From Martinezella multihospitum (lineage in GTDB: Bacteria > Pseudomonadota > Alphaproteobacteria > Rhizobiales > Rhizobiaceae), in the NCBI RefSeq assembly GCF_900094585.1, contig NZ_FMAG01000003.1:496001-560000 (forward strand): a stretch of DNA of 64,000 nt, in the 5' to 3' direction. Shown piece by piece: positions 7,606 through 17,000 of this stretch (within the stretch, counting starts at the first letter, position 1; each line of letters opens with the position of its first letter). The position numbers were made by a program, and so were the translations under genes. The notes beneath the pieces were generated by a model. It was not told the origin of the DNA. It did no database searches and worked only from the letters and a program-made list of their open reading frames with translations.

Positions 7606-8901
7606 TTAGCCCTCAAAGGGGTCCGTCACAAGTATGGTGTCCTCGCGCTCCGGACTGGTCGAAAGCAGCGCCACCGGCGCACCGATCAGCTCTTCCACCT
7701 GGCGGACATACTTGATCGCCTGCGCCGGCAAATCTGCCCATTTGCGGGCACCTACGGTCGATTCCTTCCAACCCTCGAGCGTGATGTAGATCGGCTCGAC
7801 GCGGGCCTGCGCTGCCTGGCTTGCCGGCAGATAATCGATTTCCTTGCCGTCGAGCTTGTAGCCGACGCAAATCTTCAGCTCGTCCAAGCCATCGAGGACG
7901 TCGAGCTTGGTGAGCGCGATGCCTGTGATCCCCGAGGTCTTTACCGTCTGACGCACCAGCACGGCATCGAACCAGCCGCAACGGCGCGGACGGCCGGTAT
8001 TGACGCCCACTTCGCGGCCGACCGTCGACAGGTGCTTGCCGATCTCGTCATGCAGTTCGCAGGGGAACGGCCCCTCGCCGACGCGGGTCGTATAGGCCTT
8101 GGTGATCCCAAGCACATAGCCGAGCGCCGTCGGACCGAGGCCCGAACCGGCGGCTGCCTGGCCGGCAACGGTGTTGGAGGACGTTACGAAGGGATAGGTG
8201 CCGTGGTCGTTGTCGAGAAGCGCACCCTGCGCACCTTCGAAGAGGATGCGGGCGCCGGCCTTGCGCTGCTCGTCGAGCAGACGCCAGACCTGATCGATAT
8301 AGGGAAGGATATGCTCTGCAACGGAAGTCAGTTCATGGTGCAGGGCATCGAAGGAGATTTCATCGACGCCCATGCCGCGCCGGAGCGCATTGTGATGCGT
8401 CAGCAACCGGTCGATCTTGGCCGGCAGCGTTTCCGGCTCGGCAAGGTCAATGACGCGAATGGCGCGGCGGCCGACCTTGTCTTCATAGGCTGGGCCGATG
8501 CCGCGGCGCGTGGTGCCGATCTTCGTGCCGCTATTGGAAGCAGCATCTTCGCGCATGGCATCCAGATCGCGATGCAGCGACAGGATCAAGGGCGCGTTCT
8601 CGGCGATGCGAAGCACGTCAGGCGTAACGGCAACACCCTGGGCGCGCAGCTTCTCCACTTCGGCGACGAAGTGGTGGGGATCTACGACGACGCCGTTGCC
8701 GATGACACTGAGCTTGCCGCGCACGAGGCCGGAGGGCAGCAGTGCGAGTTTGTAGCTGACGCCATCGACGACAAGCGTATGACCGGCATTGTGGCCGCCC
8801 TGAAAGCGTACAATCACATCGGCGCGTTCCGAAAGCCAGTCGACAATCTTGCCCTTGCCTTCGTCACCCCATTGCGAGCCGATCACTACAACATTCGTCA
8901 T
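7606..8901 (-). CDS. purA: Adenylosuccinate synthetase
   Basis: PurA joins IMP and aspartate using GTP to make adenylosuccinate, the first committed step to AMP. The 431-residue length is standard. The P-loop is [16 protein letters not shown] at the N-terminus, followed by [13 protein letters not shown]. Further signatures are [37 protein letters not shown] and the [20 protein letters not shown] region. The ATG at 8901 gives the canonical [15 protein letters not shown] start. The downstream membrane protein gene may be cotranscribed. No purine riboswitch is visible in the 204-base leader. Confidence 0.97.
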   Translation of the reverse strand: MTNVVVIGSQWGDEGKGKIVDWLSERADVIVRFQGGHNAGHTLVVDGVSYKLALLPSGLVRGKLSVIGNGVVVDPHHFVAEVEKLRAQGVAVTPDVLRIAENAPLILSLHRDLDAMREDAASNSGTKIGTTRRGIGPAYEDKVGRRAIRVIDLAEPETLPAKIDRLLTHHNALRRGMGVDEISFDALHHELTSVAEHILPYIDQVWRLLDEQRKAGARILFEGAQGALLDNDHGTYPFVTSSNTVAGQAAAGSGLGPTALGYVLGITKAYTTRVGEGPFPCELHDEIGKHLSTVGREVGVNTGRPRRCGWFDAVLVRQTVKTSGITGIALTKLDVLDGLDELKICVGYKLDGKEIDYLPASQAAQARVEPIYITLEGWKESTVGARKWADLPAQAIKYVRQVEELIGAPVALLSTSPEREDTILVTDPFEG

Positions 8902-9052
8902 TTATCCATTCCCGCTTCCTGCGCGCGGCGGCGCGCCTTGCTCAAACCCGCGCATCTATAAAGCTTTGTTTTTGGGAAAGCGACCCTGTTGTCTCAGGAG
9001 ATTCGGCTTTTTGCATGACGAATCAGCGCCTCCAACAGGAATTTTCCCGGCT

Positions 9053-9094
9053 ATCGGCCAGACAGGGCCTCCAGATTGCCCTTATCTGGCCGAT
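9053..9094 (-). terminator. Long stem-loop between the methyltransferase gene and purA
   Basis: ATCGGCCAGA (9053-9062) and TCTGGCCGAT (9085-9094) are perfect 10-base arms. Inside them AGGGC (9064-9068) and GCCCT (9078-9082) can extend the helix. It starts just after the methyltransferase stop on the minus strand and precedes purA. No T run follows, so Rho-dependent termination, 3'-end protection or an attenuator role are all possible. Confidence 0.45.
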
Positions 9095-9105
9095 GGCCTT
9101 GCCTG

Positions 9106-9912
9106 TCAAAGGCCCGGCTTGTGAGCGACGACATGGAAATATTCGTGCTCTGACGACGCCACCGCACCGACCGGCTTGCCATCGAGATCGAGCAGCAGCA
9201 CCGGCATGGCAAAGCCGGCATCGGCCAGTTGCGACTGGACTTGCGCCGGCGTCGTCGCATAGACCATCACGCCAAAATCATGGGCGCCATGCAGCAGGAT
9301 CGCATGTTCGCCATCTCGCTCTTCGAGCGGCCTGAGCCGACGCTGGCGCAGCGTGCCGGAAATGCGGCCCTCGACATAGCGCAGGGTTCGCAGACCGAGC
9401 CGCACCGGATTGGACGTCCATTCCAGCCGACGATAGTCGACGCGATGATCGAAGCCGCGCCAGCCGCGATGGAATGTCGAAAAGACGAAAGCGCCACCCG
9501 AAACAAGAACGCGTGCCACCTCGTTCAGGATGGCTAGCCTCCCTGCCGCATCGACGGAATCGATGCCGTTATAGCTGAAGACGACCATATCGAAACTGGC
9601 ATCTCGGAATGCGGAAAGATCGCGTGCATCCCTATGCTCGAACCGAAGGTCTGGATAGCTCTTTCGGCAGAGCGCGACCATCTCCGGCGTGTAATCGATG
9701 CCTATGTAGTCGCTTGCGAAATCTCGCAAGAGCTGCGCGGTGCGGCCCCCGCCGACACCGATATCGAGAATGCGTCCCCTGCCCGTCTGCGGGGCAGCGA
9801 TAGCAAAGGCGGCGCGCTCGCCTTCGTTGAGATAGCCGCTGCTGCGGCGATAGTCGCGCAAGGCCCAGGGATTACGCCAGGTCTGCCGGTTAATACTTTC
9901 CATGACATGCAT
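9106..9912 (-). CDS. Class I SAM-dependent methyltransferase
   Basis: The protein has 268 residues from the ATG at 9912, or 280 from an ATG at 9948. Motif I is ILDIGVGGGRTAQLL, the acidic loop at the end of strand 2 is YIGIDYTPEM, and SFDMVVFSYNGID forms the strand 4 region. These mark a Rossmann-fold methyltransferase of the Methyltransf_11/25 type; the substrate is unknown. TTGGAG six bases before 9912 favours the shorter start. A perfect 17-base palindrome overlaps the first codons of the longer frame and is more sensible as an operator in the leader. It lies upstream of purA but is separated from it by a strong stem-loop. Confidence 0.78.
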   Translation of the reverse strand: MHVMESINRQTWRNPWALRDYRRSSGYLNEGERAAFAIAAPQTGRGRILDIGVGGGRTAQLLRDFASDYIGIDYTPEMVALCRKSYPDLRFEHRDARDLSAFRDASFDMVVFSYNGIDSVDAAGRLAILNEVARVLVSGGAFVFSTFHRGWRGFDHRVDYRRLEWTSNPVRLGLRTLRYVEGRISGTLRQRRLRPLEERDGEHAILLHGAHDFGVMVYATTPAQVQSQLADAGFAMPVLLLDLDGKPVGAVASSEHEYFHVVAHKPGL

Positions 9913-9930
9913 TGCCGACTCCAACAGAAA

Positions 9931-9947
9931 TGAACAATCATTGTTCA
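9931..9947 (-). promoter_or_regulatory. Palindromic operator upstream of the methyltransferase gene
   Basis: TGAACAAT-C-ATTGTTCA is a perfect palindrome with 8-base arms, typical of a TetR- or MarR-type dimer site. It lies 19 bases before the preferred start at 9912. No regulator gene is adjacent. Confidence 0.5.
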
Positions 9948-10094
9948 ACTTCCCCTTGGCGCCCCCGCAGGACTTATATAGCGGCCGGGTCGAAGAAGCA
10001 GCCCGTTAAGGTTGATTAACCCTCCGACGGGACCGTTATTCGTTTGTTAACGTTAATGTGGCGGTCTTGCTCCCGGCCGTGGGATGAGCCGGAC

Positions 10095-10952
10095 CTAGCC
10101 GAGTTCGAGCGTGGTGACACCGAACACACGATCGAGCGGGATTTCCGGCGCCTTGCCGCAATACATGCGCGCCGTCTCGAACACCGGAGACAGGCCGCAA
10201 TCTTCCGCAAGCCTGATTGCCTGGACATTATCGACCGGTACATCAAGATAGACCGGAGCGCCCTTGGTCTTTGCCAGCAGCTTGCTCATCAACGCAAGCG
10301 CGACCTCCGGCTTGTTGGCGAACAGCGGACCGATCTTGTAACCCTCGAAACAGCGGCGGATCGTGCCATAGCCGCGAACCCTGCTGCCACCACCGACGAT
10401 AAAGGAGGCACGCCTCTCGGGAGAGCCGCACCATGCGCGAATGAAGGAATGACGCAGGCCGGGGAAGATTTCCGCATCATAGTGCACCAGCCCATCAAGC
10501 TTGCCATCTGCGACGGGCACCACCTGCTTTGCCTGCTGTTCGTCCACCTCGGGCACTTTGGGGATGCCACCGTAACGGAGTGTCCGATAGGCCGTCTCGA
10601 AGCCGTGACGCCGGTAGTTTTCCTGCTGTGCGACGACCCCATCCAGCCCGATAATGCGATTGCCGGCAAGCATCATGCCCTTGTTCCAGAGCTGCTTGCC
10701 GTATCCTCGCCCACGAAGCTCCGGATGCAGTATGTAAAGGCCAAGAAAGGCGAAAGCCTCACCATAACGAACGACGGATATGCAACCGACAGGCACCTCG
10801 CCGATGGCGCCGATCAGAAAACCGGCCGGGTCTGCCTCCCAGAAGGCGAGCGCATCGTCAATACCGGGATTCCACCCTTCTTGCCGAGCCCACTCCAGAG
10901 CAAGCTCCAGCTCGCCAGCCCGCATTGTCCGCACGGCAAAAGTCGATTTCAT
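10095..10952 (-). CDS. GNAT-family N-acetyltransferase with C-terminal Acetyltransf_18-like domain
   Basis: This 285-residue protein begins with a GNAT domain (about residues 5-130). Its acetyl-CoA-binding motif A is LYILHPELRGRGYGKQLWN. A second half, about 150-280, ends VQAIRLAEDCGLSPVFETARMY and resembles the C-terminal domain of YitI-like acetyltransferases. Such proteins acetylate small amines or antibiotics, but nothing here fixes the substrate. It is transcribed toward the methyltransferase gene, with 182 bases between them. It is divergent from the sugar-nucleotide operon. Confidence 0.85.
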   Translation of the reverse strand: MKSTFAVRTMRAGELELALEWARQEGWNPGIDDALAFWEADPAGFLIGAIGEVPVGCISVVRYGEAFAFLGLYILHPELRGRGYGKQLWNKGMMLAGNRIIGLDGVVAQQENYRRHGFETAYRTLRYGGIPKVPEVDEQQAKQVVPVADGKLDGLVHYDAEIFPGLRHSFIRAWCGSPERRASFIVGGGSRVRGYGTIRRCFEGYKIGPLFANKPEVALALMSKLLAKTKGAPVYLDVPVDNVQAIRLAEDCGLSPVFETARMYCGKAPEIPLDRVFGVTTLELG

Positions 10953-11279
10953 GCAATAGTCCCGAACCGCCCACTACACCGCCGCCCCGCAGAGCGACCG
11001 CGCCCAATTCATCATGTGGCAACATGCTACCAATCACAAGTAATAGGCAATCATAAGCTTAAAGTACAAAGGCTTCGTTTCACTTGAGAAACGAGGCAAA
11101 CGTGCCAATAGCACAACAGGAAAACCAACAAGCTTTTGTGACACTTCTGTCGCAATTCTCCTAAACCGGGCATCGCATATAGGCGTCACCCGCGATCCTG
11201 TGTATAAGCGCAGACGATCGCCCATGCCGACTTTGCGTTTCGACGCGAAGCCTGGCGCCAGCAAAAGGATTGAAATTTC
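10953..11279. other. Divergent promoter region before the ugd-lpsL operon
   Basis: No gene is credible in these 327 bases. An inverted repeat at 11136-11155 (TTGTGACA-CTTC-TGTCGCAA, one mismatch) is a possible regulator site. AAAGGAT at 11263-11269 is the Shine-Dalgarno of ugd. No confident -35/-10 pair was found. Confidence 0.4.
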
Positions 11280-12602
11280 ATGCGCATCACGATGATCGGC
11301 TCGGGTTATGTGGGGCTCGTGTCAGGTGTTTGCTTTGCCGATTTCGGCCATGATGTCATTTGCGTCGACAAGGATACCAGCAAGATCGAGGCGCTGCGGC
11401 GCGGCGAAATACCGATCTTCGAGCCGGGCCTCGAGCAGCTCGTGGCAGACAATGTCCGCGCCGGCCGTCTCTCCTTCACGACGGAAGTGGAGGCGAGCGT
11501 TGCTGCAAGCGACGTCGTCTTCATCGCGGTCGGCACCCCTTCGCGACGCGGCGACGGCCATGCCGACCTCTCCTATGTCTATGCTGCCGCCCGCGAGATT
11601 GCCGAGCATGTCAAGGGCTTCACTGTCATCGTCACCAAATCGACCGTACCGGTCGGCACCGGTGACGAAGTGGAGCGCATCGTGCGCGAAACCAATCCGG
11701 ATGCCGATGTCGCCATCGTTTCCAATCCGGAATTCCTGCGCGAAGGTGCCGCGATCGAGGACTTCAAGCGTCCTGACCGTATCGTCATCGGCCTCAATGA
11801 CGAGCGCGCCCGCGGCGTCATGACCGAAGTCTATCGGCCGCTCTACCTCAACCAGGCGCCGCTGCTCTTCACCTCCCGCCGCACGTCCGAGCTGATCAAA
11901 TACGCTGCCAACGCCTTCCTCGCCATGAAGATCACCTTCATCAACGAGATGGCCGATCTCTGTGAGAAGGTAGGCGCGAATGTGCAGGAAGTCTCACGCG
12001 GAATCGGCCTCGACGGCCGCATCGGCTCGAAGTTCCTGCATGCCGGCCCAGGTTATGGCGGCTCCTGCTTCCCGAAGGATACGCTGGCGCTCGCCAAGAC
12101 GGCGCAGGATTACGACAGCCCCGTGCGCCTGATCGAAACCACCGTATCGATCAACGACAACCGCAAGCGTGCCATGGGCCGCAAGGTGATCGCGGCCATG
12201 GGCGGCGATATCAGGGGCAAGGCGATCGCCGTTCTCGGTCTCACCTTCAAGCCGAACACCGACGACATGCGCGACAGCCCGGCGATCTCGATCATCCAGA
12301 CGCTGCAGGATGCCGGCGCCACCGTGACGGGCTACGACCCCGAAGGCATGGACAATGCCCGGCAGGTGATCGACAACATCGCCTATGCCGAGGATGCCTA
12401 TGGTGCTGCCCGCGACGCCGACGCGCTCGTCATCGTGACGGAATGGAACCAGTTCCGCGCACTGGACTTTGCCCGGCTGAAATCCGTCATGAAGGCACCG
12501 GTCCTCGTCGACCTCAGAAACATCTACCGCCATGACGAGGTCACAAAGCACGGCTTCGCCTATACGAGCGTCGGCAGACCCTCCAGCGACGCAACATTGT
12601 AA
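11280..12602 (+). CDS. rkpK: UDP-glucose 6-dehydrogenase
   Basis: This cytoplasmic enzyme oxidises UDP-glucose twice with NAD+ to UDP-glucuronic acid, a precursor of capsule, exopolysaccharide and LPS sugars. At 440 residues it has the usual length. The N-terminal Rossmann fold starts [20 protein letters not shown]. The catalytic Cys263 lies in [16 protein letters not shown]. The C-terminal UDP-binding domain contains [17 protein letters not shown]. The next gene, 14 bases downstream, is the UDP-glucuronate epimerase gene, matching the rhizobial rkpK-lpsL arrangement. The symbol ugd is equally suitable. Confidence 0.95.
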   Translation: MRITMIGSGYVGLVSGVCFADFGHDVICVDKDTSKIEALRRGEIPIFEPGLEQLVADNVRAGRLSFTTEVEASVAASDVVFIAVGTPSRRGDGHADLSYVYAAAREIAEHVKGFTVIVTKSTVPVGTGDEVERIVRETNPDADVAIVSNPEFLREGAAIEDFKRPDRIVIGLNDERARGVMTEVYRPLYLNQAPLLFTSRRTSELIKYAANAFLAMKITFINEMADLCEKVGANVQEVSRGIGLDGRIGSKFLHAGPGYGGSCFPKDTLALAKTAQDYDSPVRLIETTVSINDNRKRAMGRKVIAAMGGDIRGKAIAVLGLTFKPNTDDMRDSPAISIIQTLQDAGATVTGYDPEGMDNARQVIDNIAYAEDAYGAARDADALVIVTEWNQFRALDFARLKSVMKAPVLVDLRNIYRHDEVTKHGFAYTSVGRPSSDATL

Positions 12603-12616
12603 GTAAGGGCGGAACC

Positions 12617-13621
12617 ATGCGTTATCTCATCACCGGCACTGCCGGCTTCATCGGATTCCATCTTGCCAAGCGCCTGCTCGACGAAGGTCATTTCGTCGTC
12701 GGCTTCGACGGCATGACGCCCTATTACGACGTCAGGCTCAAGGAAAAGCGCACCGCCATCCTCGCCCGCTCCAACGGCTTCAAGGCCGTGACGGGCATGC
12801 TGGAGGACAAGCCCGCCCTGGATCATGCAGCCGAACTCGCCGAGCCCGATGTGATCGTCCATCTCGCCGCCCAGGCCGGCGTGCGCTACAGCCTCGAAAA
12901 CCCGCGTTCCTATGTCGATTCCAACCTCGTCGGTTCGTTCAACATTCTGGAGCTGGCAAGAAACTTGCAGCCGAAACACCTGCTCTTGGCGTCAACCTCG
13001 TCCGTCTACGGCGCCAACGAAAAGATCCCCTTTGCCGAAAGCGACAAGGCCGACGAGCAGATGACGATCTATGCGGCGACCAAGAAGAGCATGGAGCTGA
13101 TGGCGCACAGCTACGCCCATCTCTTCAACATACCGACGACAGCCTTCCGTTTCTTCACGGTCTACGGCCCCTGGGGCCGCCCGGACATGGCCCTGTTCAA
13201 ATTCGTCGACGCCATCAAGAACGACAGGCCGATCGAGATCTATGGCGAAGGCAAGATGAGCCGTGATTTCACCTATATCGACGATCTCGTCGAGGGCATC
13301 GTCAGGCTGATCGGCGTCGTACCGTCGGAAGAAAACCGGGTCGTGTCGGACACGGTCATCGACACTCTCTCGAAGAATGCCCCGTTCCGCATCGTCAATA
13401 TCGGCGGCGGTCAGCCCGTCGGGCTGATGACCTTCGTTGAGACAATCGAGACGATGCTCGGCAAGAAGGCGATCCGCAAGATGCTGCCGATGCAGCCCGG
13501 GGACGTCCACAACACCTATGCCGTGCCGGACCTCTTGGTAGCGCTGACGGGCTTCAAGCCGCAGATCGAAGTCGATGAAGGCGTGCGCCGCTTTGTCGAG
13601 TGGTATCAGGAAAACTACTAA
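12617..13621 (+). CDS. lpsL: UDP-glucuronate 4-epimerase (LpsL type)
   Basis: This extended short-chain dehydrogenase of 334 residues interconverts UDP-glucuronic and UDP-galacturonic acid. The second sugar goes into LPS core and surface polysaccharides of rhizobia. The NAD-binding motif GTAGFIG is at residues 7-13. STSSVYG supplies the catalytic Ser/Thr, and Tyr152 and Lys156 form the YxxxK pair (YAATK). [16 protein letters not shown] is typical of the UDP-glucuronate epimerases. It directly follows the dehydrogenase that makes its substrate, so the two steps are coupled in one operon. Confidence 0.92.
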   Translation: MRYLITGTAGFIGFHLAKRLLDEGHFVVGFDGMTPYYDVRLKEKRTAILARSNGFKAVTGMLEDKPALDHAAELAEPDVIVHLAAQAGVRYSLENPRSYVDSNLVGSFNILELARNLQPKHLLLASTSSVYGANEKIPFAESDKADEQMTIYAATKKSMELMAHSYAHLFNIPTTAFRFFTVYGPWGRPDMALFKFVDAIKNDRPIEIYGEGKMSRDFTYIDDLVEGIVRLIGVVPSEENRVVSDTVIDTLSKNAPFRIVNIGGGQPVGLMTFVETIETMLGKKAIRKMLPMQPGDVHNTYAVPDLLVALTGFKPQIEVDEGVRRFVEWYQENY

Positions 13622-13625
13622 AGCA

Positions 13626-14399
13626 ATGGCAGAGATCGCGGAAACGGACCATTGGATCGAGAGCCCTGGCGGGCGCCTCTATGCCAAATCATGGACGCCA
13701 ATCGTCCTGAGGTCGCAGCAACCAATCATCCTGTTTCACGACTCCCTCGGATGCGTCACGCTCTGGCGGGATTTCCCGGAGCAACTCGCCCGTTCCCTCG
13801 GTCGTCGTGTCATCGCCTATGATCGGCTGGGCTTCGGTCGGTCCGATGCCCGCAACGATCTTCTGACGCAGGATTTCATTGCATCGGAGGCCGAACATTT
13901 CGTGTCGCTTCTTTGCGAGCAGTTGGCCATTCGGGACTTCGTCGCCTGCGGACACAGCGTCGGCGGCGGCATGGCGGCGGAGACGGGGGCAAGGTTTGGC
14001 GAACGCTGCCGTGCCGTCATCACCATCGCCGCGCAGGCCTTCGTGGAGGAGCGGACCCTGCAGGGCATCCGGATCGCGCAGCAGGAATTCAAATCGGCCG
14101 AAACCTTCGCCCGGCTCGCCAAATATCACGGCAGCAAGGCCGATTGGGTGCTGCACGCCTGGATCGACACCTGGCTCGCCCCGGAGCGAGCCGGATGGAC
14201 CCTCGATCCGGCCCTTGAAAAGCTCCATTGCCCGGTGCTCGCCATTCACGGAGACCGCGACGAATATGGCTCCGAAGCCCATCCGCGCCGGATCGCCGCC
14301 GGGCGTGGTCCGGTCTATATCATGCCGGATACCGGGCATGTGCCGCACCGCGAGCACCCTGCTCTGGTCTTAAAGGCGATCGAAGACTTTCTGGCGTGA
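13626..14399 (+). CDS. Alpha/beta hydrolase
   Basis: This 257-residue hydrolase has an oxyanion segment FHDSLG, YDRLGFGRSD, the nucleophile elbow GHSVGGG with Ser111, a likely Asp in IHGDRDE and a His in PDTGHVPHREHP. The triad therefore looks complete. The ATG at 13626 is four bases after the lpsL stop, so translation is probably coupled. A longer frame from 13575 would overlap lpsL. The substrate is unknown; its place in the sugar operon may be chance or may indicate ester removal from a polysaccharide. Confidence 0.85.
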   Translation: MAEIAETDHWIESPGGRLYAKSWTPIVLRSQQPIILFHDSLGCVTLWRDFPEQLARSLGRRVIAYDRLGFGRSDARNDLLTQDFIASEAEHFVSLLCEQLAIRDFVACGHSVGGGMAAETGARFGERCRAVITIAAQAFVEERTLQGIRIAQQEFKSAETFARLAKYHGSKADWVLHAWIDTWLAPERAGWTLDPALEKLHCPVLAIHGDRDEYGSEAHPRRIAAGRGPVYIMPDTGHVPHREHPALVLKAIEDFLA

Positions 14400-14473
14400 A
14401 CAGTCCTGTTCGCCGCAAGACGACGAAGACCTTGGCAGCGTGGATAATTTCGGAAAAGGCTTAGACAGCAGGC

Positions 14474-15013
14474 CTATTCAGCCTGACCAGCAGGATGATA
14501 GGCCCGGTCGAAATAGATGAGCCCCTGGCCGTTGTCGCGTTGGCGGATAGCATCGACCTCGCAAAGCAGGATCTCATGCGTTCCGCCATCGGCCTGACGG
14601 ACGATGCGACAATCGAACGAGACGAGAGCATCTTCCAGCACCGGAGCGCCGGTCGAGAGTTCGGACCATGCGGCCGCAGCAAAGCGCTCGGCCACCGGCG
14701 TCTTGCCGCCGAAGAGCCGCGACAGCTCCTGATGCGCTTCCGACAAAACATTGACGCAGAGCACGCCGTTTTGCGTGACGGCCGGGTGAACCGAAGCGCC
14801 GCGATTGAGGCAGACAAGCAAGGTCGGCGGGCTGTCCGTGACGCTGCAGACAGCGGTCGCCGCAAAGCCGGCAAGCCCGGCCGCGCCATTGGTCGTGACG
14901 ATATTCACGGCTGCTGCCATTCGCGCCATGGCATTGCGAAACTCGGTGCGTGCAATATCGGGATCGGCGACGGGTACCGCCTTCTCGATTGCCACGGAGG
15001 TTTTCATGTTCAT
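14474..15013 (-). CDS. FMN-binding flavin reductase-like protein (RutF/HpaC/NtaB group)
   Basis: From the ATG at 15013, which follows AGGGGA, the protein has 179 residues. The conserved start [47 protein letters not shown] is characteristic of flavin reductases that supply reduced FMN to two-component monooxygenases. No monooxygenase partner or rut operon lies nearby. A start at 15049 would add 12 residues with a poorer ribosome binding site. Confidence 0.85.
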   Translation of the reverse strand: MNMKTSVAIEKAVPVADPDIARTEFRNAMARMAAAVNIVTTNGAAGLAGFAATAVCSVTDSPPTLLVCLNRGASVHPAVTQNGVLCVNVLSEAHQELSRLFGGKTPVAERFAAAAWSELSTGAPVLEDALVSFDCRIVRQADGGTHEILLCEVDAIRQRDNGQGLIYFDRAYHPAGQAE

Positions 15014-15196
15014 CGCACTGTCCCCTAATTCGCGCCAGTCATCGCACACTATCGATGCGGAGAATGCGCCTCAAGAAACGACATTTTGCAGAACCGGCCG
15101 TTCGCGAGCAATTAATTTTCTATAAAATCTATCAACAAAAAGAAAAATGGACCGATCGCTGGATTCGAAGCTGCCGCGTCATGCTAAAGCAACCCC

Positions 15197-15925
15197 TCAG
15201 GTCCGGGTGGAGATCAGCAAAAACATCGGCCGCTCGCGCTCGATTGCCCAATCGGGATGCGCGGCAAGGTCGTCATCGTTCGGCGACCATTCTTCGACAT
15301 GCGCGATGGTGAAACCGGACTTGATCAAGAGGTTGAGCGTCGTGCCCATCGTGCGATGCTGCTTGACGACACCTTCGGCGAGCCAGTTCGTCACTCGCGG
15401 CCCTTCGATCTGATAGGCGCTGAGCGGCCAGACCTTGCCACCCTCGGCATCATCGAGCCATTCCGGTCTCCGCGGCGCCATATAGATCGGATGCTCAATC
15501 GAAAAGATCAGCCGGCCACCCGGTTTGAGTGCTTGCCGGATCGTGGCCAACAGGCCAGCGAAACCCTCGATATAGTGGAAGGCGAGCGAGCTGTAGACGA
15601 GATCGAAGCTCGCTTTCGGAAGCTGAAGTTTCTCGAGGTCGACCTGATCGTAGCGAACCCGCGCATCCGCCGTTTCCGCACGCGCACGTTCCAGCATTTT
15701 TTCCGAGACATCGAGCCCCAATACGCTGGCGGCCCCCTGCTCGGCCGCCCAACGGCAGAACCAGCCGAAACCGCAGCCGAGATCGGCGATATCGAGACCC
15801 TTCAGGTCAGGCATCAAGGCGCGGATGGCCGGCCATTCGGCGGCACCCGCCAGCCCGTCTACGGATCGTTGCAGGCGGCTATAGCCTTCGAAGAAACCCG
15901 GATCGTCGTAGATATTTTGTGTCAT
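15197..15925 (-). CDS. Class I SAM-dependent methyltransferase
   Basis: This 242-residue protein has motif I as IADLGCGFGWFCRWAAEQGA, the acidic post-II segment LGLDVSEKML, FDLVYSSLAFHYIE and LKPGGRLIFSIEHP. This is the Methyltransf_11 layout used by ubiquinone/menaquinone-type and many small-molecule methyltransferases. The ATG at 15925 follows GGAAGA. It is a stand-alone gene between the VOC gene and the flavin reductase gene on the same strand. The substrate is not deducible. Confidence 0.85.
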   Translation of the reverse strand: MTQNIYDDPGFFEGYSRLQRSVDGLAGAAEWPAIRALMPDLKGLDIADLGCGFGWFCRWAAEQGAASVLGLDVSEKMLERARAETADARVRYDQVDLEKLQLPKASFDLVYSSLAFHYIEGFAGLLATIRQALKPGGRLIFSIEHPIYMAPRRPEWLDDAEGGKVWPLSAYQIEGPRVTNWLAEGVVKQHRTMGTTLNLLIKSGFTIAHVEEWSPNDDDLAAHPDWAIERERPMFLLISTRT

Positions 15926-16043
15926 GCTCGTCTTCCATGCCTCTGTACGGCCTGGAATTGACCGTATCACTCATGTCTCCTCCGCATAGACCATCAGGAG
16001 CTCGACGAAAAGGCGGCTGTGAGAGAGGTTGGGTCAGTATCGA

Positions 16044-16550
16044 TCAAGCCGCCGGTTTCGGCCGCGACAGCCATTGCGAATAGGGCTTCACGCCGAAACC
16101 CGGATCGGCCGCCTCTTCAAGCACATGGATGAACTCAATCGAATGCCCGTCTGGATCTGAGAAATATTGCGAGACGGCCGGCATCCAACCGGCGACGACC
16201 GGCTCATCAAGCGGTTCGCCATGGAAACCCTTCGGCTGAATGCCATGAGCCTTCAATGCAGCAGCGCAGCCGAGTACATCAGCGAGAGAGGTTCTGAACG
16301 CAATATGGAGGCGCATCTTGAGGGGAGAGCTGCCCGTTTCCCAAAGACCGAGCATACCCATCCGCTTATCGTCGATCCAAAGGAAGGCAACATTCCTGCT
16401 CTCGATGATGGTTGCAAACTCCAGCTTCAAGATGTCACGATAGAATGCGATCGAGCGCTGGAGGTCGGCGACCGTCAGATGGGTCTCGTAAAGCCCCAGA
16501 ATGCGGGGGATCGACGGATCGGCCGGACGCTCGGGATGACCGATCGTCAT
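16044..16550 (-). CDS. VOC-family (glyoxalase/bleomycin-resistance fold) protein
   Basis: The 168-residue protein has the VOC pattern: ETHLTVADLQRSIAFYRDILKLEF at the start, a central MRLHIAF strand, and YFSDPDGHSIEFIHVLEE near the end, where His and Glu would be metal ligands. The ATG at 16550 shares its A with the TGA of the RidA gene, a typical coupled junction; a GTG one codon upstream is possible. It is the last gene of the EamA-RidA-VOC operon. The substrate is unknown. Confidence 0.85.
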   Translation of the reverse strand: MTIGHPERPADPSIPRILGLYETHLTVADLQRSIAFYRDILKLEFATIIESRNVAFLWIDDKRMGMLGLWETGSSPLKMRLHIAFRTSLADVLGCAAALKAHGIQPKGFHGEPLDEPVVAGWMPAVSQYFSDPDGHSIEFIHVLEEAADPGFGVKPYSQWLSRPKPAA

Positions 16551-16939
16551 CACATCACCTTCGCCGCCGTGACCTCGACCTCGACCAGAAATTCGGAGCG
16601 GGTAAACCCGCCAACGATCAGCAATGTAGAAACCGGTTTGGGATCCTGAATATAGCGGTCGCGCACGGCCATATACGCAGGAAAATCCTCGCGCGTGGTG
16701 ACGAATCCGGCAATGCGGATGACATCGGCAAAGCTCATGCCGGCCTCATCGAGGATGGCATTGATCGCTTGGAAACATAGTTCGGCCTGGGCCGTGACGT
16801 CATGCGGGATGCGGTCGTCGAGACCGATTCCGAGCTGGCCTGAGGTGACGAGAAGGCTGGCACCCGGCGGCACCAGCAGACCGTGATTGTAATTGCCGAA
16901 AGGGCGGCGGACAGATGCGGGATTGAAGACCTTTTTCAT
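16550..16939 (-). CDS. RidA-family (YjgF/YER057c) deaminase-like protein
   Basis: This 129-residue protein matches the RidA fold: SGQLG in the N-terminal part, then QAINAILDEAGMSFADVIRIAGFVTTREDFPAYMAVRDRY and a C-terminal LVEVEVTAAKV. RidA proteins hydrolyse reactive enamine/imine intermediates. The usual Arg that contacts the substrate carboxylate is not obvious before the EVEV strand, so this may be a divergent subfamily. Its stop overlaps the VOC start, and it follows the transporter gene by 61 bases. Confidence 0.85.
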   Translation of the reverse strand: MKKVFNPASVRRPFGNYNHGLLVPPGASLLVTSGQLGIGLDDRIPHDVTAQAELCFQAINAILDEAGMSFADVIRIAGFVTTREDFPAYMAVRDRYIQDPKPVSTLLIVGGFTRSEFLVEVEVTAAKVM

Positions 16940-17000
16940 CGATTCCGACTCCTGATGACTAAGCCGATTTCAGCATTTTGAGATGAAAGGGGCAAGACGG

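Noticed and set aside
7567..8961. A 464-codon open frame antisense to purA
   Set aside because: purA is unmistakable on the minus strand; the opposite frame has no recognisable features.
8902..9105. A purine riboswitch before purA
   Set aside because: The leader has a long hairpin, but no purine-aptamer core or second stem could be drawn.
11034..11264. A 76-codon open frame on the minus strand in the rkpK upstream region
   Set aside because: No ribosome binding site or family resemblance, and the interval is better read as a promoter.
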